Shown one piece after another: positions 1-12,537 of a stretch of 64,000 nucleotides of DNA (positions are counted from its first letter, which is position 1; every line of letters starts with the position of its first letter). Source of the DNA: Rhypophila decipiens. Taxonomy: Eukaryota > Ascomycota > Sordariomycetes > Sordariales > Naviculisporaceae. The stretch covers positions 1 through 64,000 of the forward strand of contig MU858233.1 in assembly GCA_033297075.1 (NCBI GenBank). The letters are read 5' to 3'. Both the position numbers and the translations under genes were made by a program. Under the pieces are notes generated by a model that did not search any database, was not told the origin of the DNA, and saw only the letters and a list, made by a program, of their open reading frames with translations.

Positions 1-51
1 TAGATGGAGAAAAATGGTGGTTAAGATGGAAGGTGGTGGTGGGGTGAAGAG

Positions 52-152
52 TGCGCGCTTCGTTATGCTGCGCGCTTCGTTATGCAAGTACGTTAGTTCC
101 TTCGGGAGCGTAGGTTCGAATCCTGCAGGTGACGGTACTATTGAATTAATAT
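52..152 (+). other. tRNA-Leu-like 3' half, probable tRNA fragment
   Basis: The stretch from about 100 to 148 reads like the 3' half of a class II tRNA: a variable-arm-like stem around TTCC/GGGA, a T arm with loop TTCGAAT closed by a five-pair stem, and a 3' acceptor strand AGGTGAC. The matching 5' strand (GTCACCT) and a D arm are not present upstream. Instead a perfect 17-bp unit is tandemly duplicated at 52-68 and 69-85. This fits a truncated or rearranged tRNA-Leu-type gene rather than a functional one. It could also be chance similarity. Confidence 0.3.
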
Positions 153-617
153 TCACTTTTGTTGTGGAACATGTACATGCAACTTTTAGATCCAGAGGCT
201 GAGGATACTGTCTTTTTGCTGGGGAATACAGGGACAGGTGAAGCTTAAGGGAGGGAGTACAGCATTCGAAGCGGGTGGTTGACTAATTGGAGGAATTAAG
301 CAGGAGAGAAAGAACATATAATGAAGAAGATGGATTAATATACTTTACAAGGTATATAGATAGTGAAGCAATAAATACATAAAGGAAAAAAGAAAAAACA
401 AGAAAGCATATAGTTGACATGATAGATGCTCGCAAATCTTTATGCAAGAAAAAAAAAGGTAACCAAAGATCCTCCTCCTCCCCAAACATCACATACTGGA
501 TTCTTCAGATCCATTTTCCTGATCTCATCATTGCTGGCCCCGTAAATGTGACCGACATCTTCGTAAATAACGTCGATCAAAACCGCCCATTCATTAATCG
601 AATGCCGCTTCCCTGAC
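153..617. other. gene-free interval at left edge
   Basis: No supported gene. This is the 3' flank of the PPN2-like gene, which ends at 618. It is A-rich, with several AAAGAAAA-type runs near 385-460. Small open frames here overlap one another on both strands and show no recognisable domain. Confidence 0.5.
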
Positions 618-2384
618 TTATACCCTGACACTCTGAACAGAGTGATGCACAACCACACCACCGCCAGTGTTCGCGCTCGTCTCGATAATAAGCGCAGTCA
701 ACTTATCTCCCTTACCCGCCCCCGAGTCCAACCCAAAGGCATACCTCACACCCTTGCCAATCTTCTTGGTCTTCTTCTGCCTCAACGCAGCCTCCTTCTT
801 GATGTCCGGATCGCGGAGCTCATCCTCGTCATCCACAACAGGGGGCTTCTTCCGGTCCTTATTTCTCGGACTAGGCGGGATATTCAGCGGCTTGGCGAAA
901 ATGTCCACATTCAAATCAACCTGCAGGCCGGCCTTGGCGTCATGACCGTAAATCACCACCGAGCGCTCGGTGGGGTTCTCGATGCCGTTCTGCACGCGGT
1001 TCCAGGCATGGCTCCAGGGCTCGCCGTCGCGGGCGTCGTTGGGCACGGCGATGAAGTAATCCTCGTTGACGTCGCTTCTTGCTGGGTCGACAGCGCGGAG
1101 GCGCTCCATTTCTTTTTCGACTTGTTCGTCGCTCACGCCCTCGGCGTTGACCTTTGGCTTGAGATTCGGCTTGCGGCCCTCGGCCTTGGCCAGTTCTTCC
1201 TCCTTCTTGTTCTCGGCTTCGATGGGCTTGTTGAGCTTGTCCGCTTTGGCCTTGTTCACTTTTTCGAGCGCCTTTCTGACCGACTTGCGGAATGTCTCAT
1301 CGATGGGGTATTTCAGGCTGCGCATGTTCATGACGCCCCAGGGGTCTTGTTTGTGCACGGGAAGCGCGGGGACCAGGCCGCCGTGGACGACGAGAATGTC
1401 GCCTGCGTTCCAGGGCGCCGGGGAGAAGCCTGAGCCGGGGATGCGGCCGATTCGGAGGACGACGGGCAGGGACGAGAGCCATTCCCTCTGCTCGTCTGTC
1501 AGCTGGTGGGCGACAGCGAGGGAGTCCTCGACCGCCTTCTCGAGCTTGTCCTTGGGGTAGCTGTTCTTGTTGTCGGTGGCGTAGAGCAGCAGAGCCCTGT
1601 CCTCGTGGTTACCGCGGACGGCGCTCGCGCCGAGATCCATCGCTAGCTGTACGACTCCCGGGCTGTCGGGTCCTTTGGTGATGAGGTCACCCACAAAGAT
1701 GAGGTGGTCGCCATTCTTGTTGTCGAAGCTGATCTTTTTCAGGAGCTTTTTTAGGGCGGCCAGCTGGCCGTGGACGTCGCCGATTATGATTAGTCTCTTG
1801 GCCTTGCTGCTGCCGGTCGAGGTTCCAGCATCGGAATCGGAGAAGTAGGGAATATGCTGCGAAGGCAGGTCGGCAATGAAGGTCGTGTCTTCTTTGAAAG
1901 CGGGTCGGGCGTTGGTACCGTAGGATATCGGGGGAAGCACGAGGGGTTTCTGTTGCGGAGAATCTGACTCTGCAGGTGACTGCTGGCCGCTACTCGGCGG
2001 TTGTGCTGTTAAACGGTCAGCATTCAATTTATCCATCAGAGGTCAAGTCGACCCAGCTGTGACGTAGTACTATGCCACAGGTCCTTCTCACACAAACGAC
2101 AAGGCGGTTTGACGGTTTGACAGGAAAGGTGGTAGGAAAAGCCCCTTACGTTTAACGACGCCTCCTTCGTGTTTTCCGTATCCTCTTGCTAAATCCTCCA
2201 TGTCGGAATAGTGTGTCGCTGACACATATAAGGATAATAAGATTGCGAGTGTTACGAGCGCGATCGTGGAACGTCTGCGTCGCCCCACGAGCCTGGTGAA
2301 GACCCGTGATAACATTGCGCGCGGTGACGGAATCCAAGACCCGCCTGTTTTTGCTGCTGTCCAACGGCCTGGCGACGAAGGCAT
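618..2384 (-). CDS. PPN2-like vacuolar metallophosphatase (endopolyphosphatase family)
   Basis: Two exons: 2384..2150 and 2005..618, about 540 aa. The intron 2149..2006 has donor GTAAGG, branch CTGAC and acceptor ACAG; the frame joins exactly, while the ATG at 2036 lies inside the intron behind an in-frame stop. A single hydrophobic helix near residues 38-57, preceded by an Arg cluster, suggests a signal anchor. The calcineurin-like domain follows with GDVHG (about 154-158), GDLITKGPDS (about 184-193), GNHED (about 210-214) and a late YGHD (about 433). These are the metal-ligand blocks of PPP-type phosphoesterases, with KGP in place of the usual DRG. By family knowledge, the yeast homologue Ppn2 is a vacuolar-membrane, Zn-dependent endopolyphosphatase. 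An acidic/Lys-rich insert lies between GNHED and YGHD. An alternative start at 2315 would still keep the helix. Confidence 0.85.
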
Positions 2385-3592
2385 TAAACGTTGTGGCTTA
2401 AATTCTGTCTTATATCCCACCAGCAATCTGTTTAGCTCCAAGAGTGTTGTCCGTAAGAATAGTCGAACAATGCTGTTTTTGTCCAGGAGCCTGGACGGGT
2501 TAGCTTTTCTTCACAACGCTTCTCCTTTTCGAGTGGACCATGCGAGGCTTCGAGATACTGGATAAAGCGACAGGGAAGGTGATTATTGAATGGCGGATGC
2601 TGTATCAAATCACAACTTCTTCTCAGAAGTGCTCAAAGTATCGCCACGAGTCAATCAAGAAAAGACGACAAAATTCAACCGCCGAAAGTGATACAGAGAG
2701 AGAAAGGGGGACACGCGAAGCAAACGATTCAGCCATCTCTTCTTCTCACAGCCCTACAACCCAAGAGTGTCAAAATGCTCGCGTGCCGATTTTCCACTGA
2801 ATCCGATGTTTCTGGTCTTGGTTGTCTTGGCAAACCCATTCAGATTGGCCAGCGGGGGACCCCCAAGTTTTTTGGGATCCTTGACAAGCCCCTAATCTCG
2901 CAGGAGCGCTCTTTTGGCAGGAGTGCACGTGCTTGGCCTATCAGCCTCCATTTTATGGCATAGTGGCGTGTATAAATAGGATTCTATTCCCTGTATTACA
3001 ATGCACCGCAGTGTAACTCTGTATGCAAATCTTGGTCTTTTAAGGGGCTGCTGGGGATTATCTCTTTATCACATACTCCGTAATCAATACAGTACGAATC
3101 AGGACGCTTGAAGTTGCGAATATGGCAGGCAAGTGGATTTTACAGATACTGTTGGTGATGAACACGAAAGTAGCGGACGGATTATGTACAGAGCTTCCGT
3201 TCTATCCGTACTCCGCGGCGGTCCACCATATTGCCTGGTAAAACTATACCAATTCTTCGGACGAGGCACCGCAGCCCTTCCGAACCGACCAGTCACCAAA
3301 TGGAAGTGACACCGCAATGGATCTGCCAAATAGAATTGATGATACACCCTCAACACTTGGATCCGCCATCTTTGGCAGAACGTCTGCCTGTTTCCGACCT
3401 GAGTACGGAGTACTGGTATCGTTGTGACGTCCTTGCCTTCCGGGACAGGTGTACAAGTTTATTCGACCAGCGGTGTCGACGAGGAGGTCCTCCAGTCCAG
3501 CACCAAAAGCCTTGAACGCCTGCTAATGCCATTCCCAAACCCAAGATGATATGTTACAAGCTGCCCATGACCCTGGGCATCGTTCCTGCGGC
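2385..3592. other. intergenic, PPN2-like promoter side
   Basis: No supported gene. It contains the likely 5' region of the PPN2-like gene and the 3' flank of PET191. A TATAAATA string lies at 2971-2978 on the plus strand with no gene downstream in that direction. The 9-mer TACTCCGTA occurs at 3074-3082, and its complement at 3404-3412. Confidence 0.5.
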
Positions 3593-4059
3593 TCATGACT
3601 TGCCCGTCTTGTTCTCGGAGGCGGTTTCTTTCCGGTACTTTTCGTTCTCGAGCTCTCTCCAGTCTTGCGGCGCCTTGTTATTCCCATCCGTCTCGCCCCG
3701 AGAGCCGGCGAATGCTGATTTTCCGGCATATAATTGATATCCGTCACCGCCTGTCTCTGTCTTTTGTATTTGGTTCAAAGTCACCGGTTGGTTTCCGCGG
3801 AACCGTTTGCGCATGTCGACCATTCCACGCCGGCACTCGCCAAAGCCTCTTTTTAGTTGCTGGCATTTGAGCGGAAGCTCTTCGTAGAGCGGAGGTCGCA
3901 AGCAGTCGGCGGCTTTGTTCCGTTGCACCATCACGCACTCGGATTCTTGAAGGCATTGCGCCAAAGCGGCGCCTGGAGGGAGAATTAGCCAAATGTGAGC
4001 GGAGATGGAGGCATTTTGAAGCGGAAAAACTCACGAAGTTCTTTACATGAGCTGGGCAT
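3593..4059 (-). CDS. PET191: PET191/COA5 cytochrome c oxidase assembly factor
   Basis: Two exons: 4059..4035 and 3972..3593, about 134 aa. The 62-nt intron (4034..3973) has donor GTGAGT and acceptor CCAG. Exon 1 supplies only nine residues but includes the first cysteine. The protein carries paired CX9C motifs: C5 to C15 near the N-terminus, and a second pair in the block KCQQLKRGFGEC. RGMVDMRKRFRGN follows and is diagnostic of Pet191. By family knowledge this is a twin-CX9C protein of the mitochondrial intermembrane space needed for complex IV assembly. The C-terminus is longer and more charged than in yeast, as is usual in filamentous fungi. The gene is divergent from the lipase, with about 830 bp between start codons. 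Confidence 0.9.
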
Positions 4060-4892
4060 TGTGGATGATGTGCTTTGGACAGGTCGTCGTCGTCAAATGG
4101 CGTCGGAAGAGATGCAGGCACGGCAGGTTAGAATCGTCAATCGCGGCCCCTTGGTCACACAGCAGCCATCGATCCGAGTGGACGGTCCCAAAATGGTTCG
4201 AGCGTCTTGAACCCCGGCGCCACTGCCCATTGGCTGATGAATCAGATTGTATAAGACATTACAGCATACGGTATCCATACACTACTGGTATATACAATTA
4301 CCCCACGGTGATACGCAGATACACTGAGAGCTCAAATTCAGGCCCAAGTTTGGATATTGTTGAACCTGTGATACATTGACAATAGACTATACGCAAACCT
4401 GATGTCATCAGTGCGAGCACAGTCCCCTATAGCTAAAGGCTTTATGTACGGTCCGGGTACACAAAAGTGTCCTTTTTCCGGTCATCGCAGTGGCTCGATG
4501 CTACGGAACAGTGGTCGCATTTCTACTGTCCAGCGTACCGAACCAGTGTTTTGTGGTGACGGGCAGGGGCAGTTTCACACGCTTGTGACGCGTGACATCA
4601 CTTCGCCTCAACCTCAAATAGGAGCTTGCCTCCTTCCCAATTTCTATTTTCGTCCTTGAATTGCCGATACAGTCTTTGAAGATTCTCTACCTTCACCTAT
4701 ATTCCGGCCTGTTTTTGGCTCCTCCTGTGACGTTGCTGCTCTTCCATACTTTATCATAATAATACAAACCATGTGTCTTAGACACGCCTGAGTTCTTTCT
4801 TCTTTTCATCTTCTTCGGATCCCGTCGAAACATCCGCTGCAACTTGAGCCTGCACCAATGAGAAGATAGGATACGACCAGAATCCGCCCAAG
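4060..4892. promoter_or_regulatory. divergent intergenic region between PET191 and lipase
   Basis: The stretch separates the PET191 start (leftward) from the lipase start (rightward), so it should carry both promoters. It becomes pyrimidine-rich near 4790-4820, a common fungal 5' leader feature ahead of the lipase ATG. I see no unambiguous TATA box or operator. Confidence 0.4.
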
Positions 4893-7307
4893 ATGCCCGT
4901 CCCGTTTCTCGGGCGACTTAACATGTAAGTTGAGCGTACGGAACTCAACTTAAATCGAACCGTTTATTGACATGTCTGTCTGCGGATGTTTAGCACTGAA
5001 TATGTCGCCCTCGTCGGATCCTTCTTCCTCGTTGGACTGGAGGCTTTGATCAGAGTCCTCACTCTTGCCCTTCGTAAGGCTACTCTCGCAGGCAGCTTTT
5101 CGTGTTGTCGTGCTGACCTTGTCGCAAAGCATCATCGTTACTCGACCTCTTCTATGCAATATCGAGGCGGTTATTCAACAGATGGAGATCTCCGGCGCAG
5201 AAAAGGGCGGAGGAAAGGAGGAAATGTTCGTCATGATATGCACCCAGAAATCATGCCCGGGCCGTTCGTACTAACCTAAGCATCCTCTAGCTACCTCGGA
5301 ATCCATTCGAAATGCTTCCGATTTTGTTGACATTTGTTCCATGTTCGGGTATACTGCCGAGGAGCATCTGGTCCAGACGAAGGACGGCTATCTGCTTCTT
5401 CTGCACCGGCTTGCATGGAAGAAAGGGGAGGAAGAAACAAGGGTCAACCGCGGACCCAATAGCACCAAGAAGCGCGTCGTGTACTTGCACCATGGTCTGC
5501 TCATGAACAGCGAGGTTTGGGTGTGTTTGACCGACGCCCAGCGATGTCTGCCATTTGTCCTGGTCGAGCGTGGGTTCGATGTTTGGCTGGGGAACAATCG
5601 TGGCAACAAATACTCCAAGAAGTCGGTCAACTCGTCGCCCACTTCGACCGAGTTTTGGAATTTCTCCATCGACGAATTCGCTTTCCACGACATCCCCGAC
5701 AGCATCTCTTACATCCTCGAGACAACATCACAAGAGTCGCTGTCGTACATTGGATTCTCTCAGGGGACCGCCCAAGCGTTCGCCAGCCTTGCGATTCATC
5801 CCAAGCTCAACGACCAAGTGAATGTCTTTATTGCTCTTGCACCGGCAATGTCGCCAGCAGGTCTGTCCAATGGCATCGTCGACGCTCTTGTCAAGGCCTC
5901 TCCCCAGGTGTTGTTCCTGCTCTTCGGTAGACGCTCGATTCTCAGCTCTGCCACCATGTGGCAGTCCATCCTTTACCCGCCATTGTTCACCAAGGTAATT
6001 GACATTGGCCTCAGCTTTTTGTTCAACTGGAAAACGGCCAACATCAGCGTATCCCAGAAGCTGGCAGCTTACCCGCATCTATACTCGTTCACGAGCACCA
6101 AATCCGTTGTGCACTGGTTTCAGATCATCCGCACGCAGTCTTTCCAGATGTACGACGACGACATGCAAACGCAGTTGCTGCTGTCCAGGAGCAATAAGTA
6201 TACCAAGGTGGCCAAATACCCTACTCGAAATATCAAGACCCCCATCGTACTCGTGTATGGAGGCAGCGACTCGCTAGTGGATATTGAGGTGATGCGTCGA
6301 GAGCTGCCTGCTCAGACCATCGCCACTGAGATTCCACACTACGAGCATCTCGACTTTTTGTGGGCGCGTGATGTAGACACACAGGTCTTTCGACACGTGT
6401 TTGACGCCCTAGACAGCTTTACCGGGGCCGAGCATACAAAGGAGGAATACGAAAGATACCGGAGTGCGCGGCACACGAGCCTCAGCACAAGTAACTTGAC
6501 TAAGCGTCATATGGCCCGTATTAGCGACCTAGCAGTGGACAGCGACGTCAGCACCGCCGTTGGTGGCAGTGTTGGCGACGATGGCCAGCTGGACTCGCCC
6601 ATCCCGCAAGACTCTGCGCATCGCAAAACCTCAATAGACGGTAGGTCCTTCGAGAGTGAACCTGGGCCAAGCTCTTCTGCACATAACACCCACTCTCCAA
6701 GCCCAGACAGCGGCCAGGCTACTGCACTGGCTAATGGGAATCTACGACGCACCCGGAGTCATGGAGTAATGAGGACCACGATCCCGGAGAATAATGAAGC
6801 TGACCTCCATTCCTCGTCCTCGTCCAGCCACGACATTAGGTTCGATGATGTCCTAGACTCTGCCATACCGAATAATGTCAGAGATGGAAGTCCTGATGTG
6901 GCTGATGGTCGCTCTCCGACTTCCATGGGGTCAACTAAGCGACGACAAAACACGGGTGGCAGTCATATGAGTCTTGACTCTATGAAGGCCGGCCGCGGGA
7001 TCAGTCTCGGTACAAGTAAGTTTCTCTCGCGCATTGAACTGATTTCTTTTTGGGCTCCTTTCGCTTTACATCGTAGCCAGAGACTTGGGTCTCCAGGCAC
7101 AACCAAAGATCGAAAGCCCCTACTCTTGGAATTGATCAGATACTGACAAACATTTTAGGTCGAGCTGTTGGAGGCGTCACGACTAGTGGTGGCCCTCAGC
7201 TGGCCAACCTGCTTGCAAGCGCAGACCAGGGAACAAAGGAACTGAGTAAAACCTCACTTAGGAAAGCAAGCTCGGGATCTACATATGAACCACGCCATCC
7301 CTATTAA
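4893..7307 (+). CDS. alpha/beta-hydrolase lipase, steryl ester hydrolase/acid lipase family (YEH/TGL1-like)
   Basis: Five exons: 4893..4924, 4994..5073, 5130..5225, 5291..7015 and 7159..7307, about 693 aa. Introns are 69, 56, 65 and 143 nt; the third uses donor GTTCGT. A hydrophobic N-terminal helix (about 13-38) is followed by a basic stretch and then the acid-lipase N-terminal block (FGYTAEEHLVQTKDGYLL). The fold continues with HHGL (oxyanion region), the nucleophile elbow GFSQG (Ser about 226), the acid GGSDSLVD (Asp about 396) and the catalytic His in HYEHLDF (about 419-422). The last 260 residues are Ser-rich, low complexity and probably cytosolic. By family knowledge, yeast Yeh1/Yeh2/Tgl1 are membrane-anchored steryl ester hydrolases. 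The substrate here is inferred. Reading past the final intron's first possible acceptor (near 7076) would give a shorter C-terminus. Confidence 0.85.
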
Positions 7308-10300
7308 GGCTGCACCCTCTCGACGACACATTGCCCGATGGACGCTTTTGTTCTAATAAGACGATTTGACCAGCAACAAGGCTTGGCCAGATCGAATAGA
7401 CAAGAACCGTGGAGTTATCACCCATCGGATGAGGAAAATGACATGGGACAAGGGTTTCTGAACTCTTTTATGCCCCAATGCTTGTATATGTATTGCATAT
7501 AATGGCATACGAGCGAGAACTTTCCAGGGATCTGGCCATAATATGGCAGCGGAGAAAACGGGAACGTGATTCTAGAGTTTGTTATAACACGGCGCTTGGT
7601 TGGTTTGTACAGGTCTATTAGAAAAAGAAATATTTGGACCAGCCGGGCCGGTTGACGTCCTTCTTTGACTTAAGAGGTCGTTGGGCATCTACATTCAGTA
7701 TCATTGTGGGTTTATGGTCCTATCTGTTTCAAATAAAGTGGCTTCCAGACTTTGACAGATATCCAAAGATGGATTTGGACCAAATAGTGGGATATACCTA
7801 TGTGCTGGTATTCGCGAGTCTCACAGGTCGCCTCCTATCTTGTGAGGGAGCGCTCGTGTTCCACATCCTCGTTCGCGCGTTGAGCAGAACGCGACGACGG
7901 GTGGATGCTGGAGATGGTTCGGTAATAGGATCTATCTAATATCAATATAGCATTTACATGACATGTTGCTTGCATATATGGATGGAGTACTTGATCGATC
8001 GACTCGGGATATCCCGTAGTGATGCCAAGGAAGTTGTAACTGGTGGTATCCATTTCCTTTCCTTCTACGTAGCCCTAATAATTCCAATGGCGTAGCAGCA
8101 TAGAGTATCGGTATAGGTAAAAGTGGACATGTGGGTACTGAAGCCGTTGTTTACCTTGTTTTTGGAAGATGTACAATCTCCGTGGACGGAACGGCACCCG
8201 GCAACGTAAGGCAGGGCAGGGAAAGGGGAGCTTTTCATCTTTGCTTAGGGGCCAAAGGCCGAGGCGAGGAGGGCCGCGAAGCAAAGCAGGATCGATGGCA
8301 ATTAGTGGATCGCCCTCGATAATGAAGAAATCAAGCATTGCGGAGAGTCACGCGAAGTGGAGGAGGATGTTTTGCCCCCTTTTCCCCTGACCCAGACTGA
8401 GCCGGGTAAGGAAAGGATCAGGGATGGGATGACGTCGGCCGAGAGGAATCCAAGAGAGCCGTTCATCATTCGTGATGCTTGTTTTTTTGGGTTTCGAAAG
8501 TGATATTAGGCGTGCCGGAGGGTATGGGGATGGATATTTTACCGAGGTGGCCCGAGACTCTGTTACAGGTTGAGCTGAAGTGGTTATTCGGACTCAGGGT
8601 CCATCCAGGCTGTGTTGTATGTCTGATGGGTTTGTTGCCATTCAGGGGCATTGTGTTGCCTACAATTCTCAGGGGCATAGGCAAGTATGGCTCGAAAATG
8701 TCGAGTTCTGGCTGGTGAAAACATGAGGCCGAGAAGTAGTTTCGAAAAGGAGAACTGCCCTGTTCGGCCCCTGCGTTAACTCGACAGCATACATAGGAGG
8801 AAGACAAGGAGAGTACATACACTATGGGCCCGTTCCCCATGGCTGGGAAAAGCTTCAACCGGGAAATCCCTGCGACGATTTCCAGTCTGATGTAAGTTTT
8901 TTTTCCATTGTTGACGATCCACATTGGGCAACAAGTCAACAAAGTGATCTCGGGGAGTCTCGCTCTCAGTTCGGCATCGGCTGGCACGAGCCAATTCATG
9001 CAAGACTCGCTGGAAAGTGAGAGAAAAAGAACCCAAGATGTTTATTCCGGTTGCAAGCTTCATTCTCTGGGCGGTAGAAATGAGCGGGATGATATCGTGG
9101 ATTATTCACAGGCTACCGAGGTGATATGTCCGGTGAAGGGCTGTCGTCGAAGCCGAAAGTGTTCACAAGCAGACCGGTAGTCCTGCGTCCCGAATGTACC
9201 TCAGGAACTGGCAGCACACCGGTACAAAATATTACGTGGGGGAACACAACAGACTGCGATGAAAGGTCCCGGCGAGTGGAGAAAAGCGTCGGCATTTGGT
9301 CGGGAGCCGAGTTCCACCGACTTGCGGCGGGATGGTGACGACACGCTCCCGTTGGATACCATCACTTGGTCCATGGAAAGGAAGGAAGGGGCAGTATAGA
9401 TGACTGCTGCATGTAAGAAACCCGTGCAGAAGGAGCTCATCACGACGGCAACAACGCCTCATTACGCCATGGACCCCCAAAGCAGCTCGCCGACGGGCAA
9501 CTTCCGGGATGTCGCCCGGTCATGAGCGCCTGCCCCCTGGCTGGGAGCCCCTTCCGGACCCTTCCTTTTTAGTTCTGAGCCGGGAGAAAACGGGCGGTGA
9601 ATCAAAGCCGTCTTAAAGCCTCATCTCGAGGGGAAAATCGTTCGATCTCCACAGCTTTCAGTTGCGTATTTCGCGTGCCGAACCCTCAATTATTGTTCTT
9701 GTTCCAAATTTTCAAGGTGGTGCCCTCCAAGTTTGTGTCTGAGGCAAAGCTCCCCCCACTATTCCCAAACAATCCCGCAAAGCGGCAAGGCAAGTTCACG
9801 CCGATGAGTTCGGCACGTGCGCCAAGGAGCGAAAGAAGAGCCAAGAACTTTTCTAGAAGAAATAAGCTGCCTTGCCAAGCCTGTCAAAAGAAGTGTAAGA
9901 CTTTTGATGGTGGATCGTCGTAACTTTTCTTTTAGCAATTCCAGAGATGACGCAGCGATATCCTCCTCACCACAATGAGAAAGACACTATCACGACCAGC
10001 AGTAATTTCCTACACTTCATGAAAAGGGGTGTAAGGGCTTCCGAGCGTCTATGAAAATTGTTGGCTCACCCCGCTTCCAACCAGGTTCATTCATGCGAGG
10101 TGACCTTCATCGACGCATCGACTTTCAAGGAATGGATCACAACGGCCTGATAAATTATGATAAGTCGCGTTTCTCGATGGGTCCCCCCTAACCACTCTCA
10201 GTTGATATCGCCTGTATCGGAGTTTTCTCCACAATATTCCAGACGGACCAGACTCAATCACGAGTAATCGCCCAGGGGCCATGATCACTCAAGCCCATCC

Positions 10301-12537
10301 TCGGCAACGAGCTATTGGGTTGCTGAGTAGAAACCTCCTTCGCTCGGCAGGATAAACAGAGAGCCGTCAATGCCAGACATTCACCATCGTATACGAGTAA
10401 CGAGTTATCTCCGTTTTCTCAAACCAGTCAAAGCCAGATGTTCAAAGTTATGATGGTTGACCGGCAGTACGTGCTTGAAACGTGACAAACAATCATCAAG
10501 GACCCCCACCTACATTCACATCAAACAAGTCAATACAACGGTCATCGGGTGTGAGTCGGGACGATCCAGGTCCATAAGATGGGTTGAGATCCCAGAGAGA
10601 CAGCCCGATGTGGGGATCGGCCTGCCATGGCATTGGACGCCTTCAGTCTGGCTCTCAGGTGGGATGATGATTCATGATCCCTACAAGCGAGCAACAGATG
10701 GCAACATGTTCATTGATAGAGGAAGTCTTGAAAAGGATCTGAAAAGATGTAAGTATCCTTTGGTCAAACCAAGTATCGTTCCTCCTACCAACGTTCATGG
10801 TTTGTGTCCAGGAATTACAGTATCAGTCCTGTAGGTACCCGCCAAATACAGCAATTATACGGCCAACCTGAAATGCGCCCTTCGGATGATCTCGCGCAGT
10901 CAGAGCTTTACCAATTACTTGGGAATAACACTGGCCCGGCTTGGTTTCTCACTCGGCTTCAACATTGCGCGTTCATTTTGACGCAAAAGTAGTCATCTGA
11001 GGCAGGGATGGTGGTGGCTTTGCCCTGCCCGCTATTTCGGAGTCGAATGCGACTGGACGTCGTCGCTTGGAGCCAAGATCGAGGTCTGTGTTGACAGCAA
11101 CATCGTGGTAACCAAGACTGCAATATCGGCGTTTGCTGGTCACCACCCACCATTCCAGCATGAGGGCTTACTCAGGGCGGAGATCGGGGTTTGGGTCATC
11201 AAGATCTCCGTGCGAGTACCAAGAGGTTCTGCTCCGTACCGAGCCTTGTCCGCGGACACCGTTCCTTTCTTGGACAAGACTGCCCATCTTGGCCTATGGG
11301 CTGTGGACTTGGGATACGGAATTTACCGTACTGGAATATCACCACGTACCGAATACGCATTACGGTATTTGGTAAACCCCCCTTGCAGCCCTCCTGAATA
11401 CGTCCTTTTAGAGAGTCGTCCTAATGATTTGTCGAGCATGAGAACTTCGACCGTCAACCAAATGAGGATGAGCCCAGGGGATGAGCAATATACTATGTAC
11501 TTACTTACAGTATCTTACTCAGCTCTGTACGAAATGCCCCTGGGTGATCCAGATCCGATGCTTAAATCCGCCATCGACCAAATTTGGCAACTTTGGCCTG
11601 GGACTGAGTAACCCGATCTCGACTGAAAAGCCATGCCCGTGTATTGGGCAAATGTTGAAAAGAACATCCATGGTCTCTCCTTGAAAATGAACTCCATACA
11701 TCGTTTCACCTTGTTCGTTCCCGCTCAACGTCTAACCCTTCCTCTGGATTTCTCGGCGTTTTAGTGCAAAGATACCGAGTTCCAGCCAGACTCAATCTGC
11801 GACGGATTCAAGCCAGGAGAGCCCTTCATGATTGCTTCATCTTTTCTTGATATCGAGTTTTGGAGTTGACAAGAAGCAGCTGGAAATCACCAACGTCAAC
11901 AGTCTCCGCCACGGTCGCCAAGGAGAACAAGAAATATTCTTGCGCAACAACAAGGAACTACAACAAAGAGACAAGAGACTCCACCGGTCCTATACGTACC
12001 ACCAGCGGGCTGCCCTGCACAAATCGAAAACCCACGCACTCGGACATAACTAACAGGCCGACCGTTGCCCACCCCCGAGAAATTACCATTAAATCCATGT
12101 CGCCCTGACCACTGTTCCCCATCATCCCAACCTTGAACCCAGCCCCAGCCCGCCCAGCCTTGTTTCCAATTATTAATCCGTCGAGTCATTTGCGGACTGC
12201 TTATGCGCCTTTTCACACCTGAGAGCTCTCCCGAGACTATTTCGTGAATTTGTGGTTCTTGGTCCGCTTATGCTGTCGTTTATAATCCCCTTGGCCCCCT
12301 TCTCTTGCCTTGTTCTTGTTCACGCTAGTTCTGCTTAGCACTTACACCTGATGCTGCTTGTTGCTCTATAAGCCTGCCCCTCCACAACCCGTCCCGGCTT
12401 ACACACGCCCCAGCCGACTTACACGAAACCGACACTTACACCTGTGACAAAGTTTACGCTTTTCGATTAGACGGACAATTCTCGCTGCTGCCAGCTCGAC
12501 GGATTTTTTAAAACACATTGTCCATATACAAATCAAA
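7308..12537. other. 5.2-kb gene-free interval upstream of the Zn2Cys6 regulator
   Basis: No supported gene. Several open frames exist (for example 8466-8999 minus and 11105-11611 plus), but none shows a recognisable domain or splice continuity. The final 300 nt before 12538 are rich in short C/T tracts and CACTTACAC-like repeats, typical of a fungal 5' leader. A long upstream region is common for regulatory genes. Confidence 0.5.

Noticed and set aside
642..1433. 263-aa plus-strand open frame
   Set aside because: It lies entirely antisense to the PPN2-like catalytic exon and has no domain; it is a shadow of GC-rich coding sequence.
8466..8999. 177-aa minus-strand open frame
   Set aside because: No recognisable domain, overlapping frames on both strands, and no plausible splice partners. 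It could be a gene but I cannot support it.
11105..11611. 168-aa plus-strand open frame
   Set aside because: No domain and no conserved-looking motif; two other frames overlap it.
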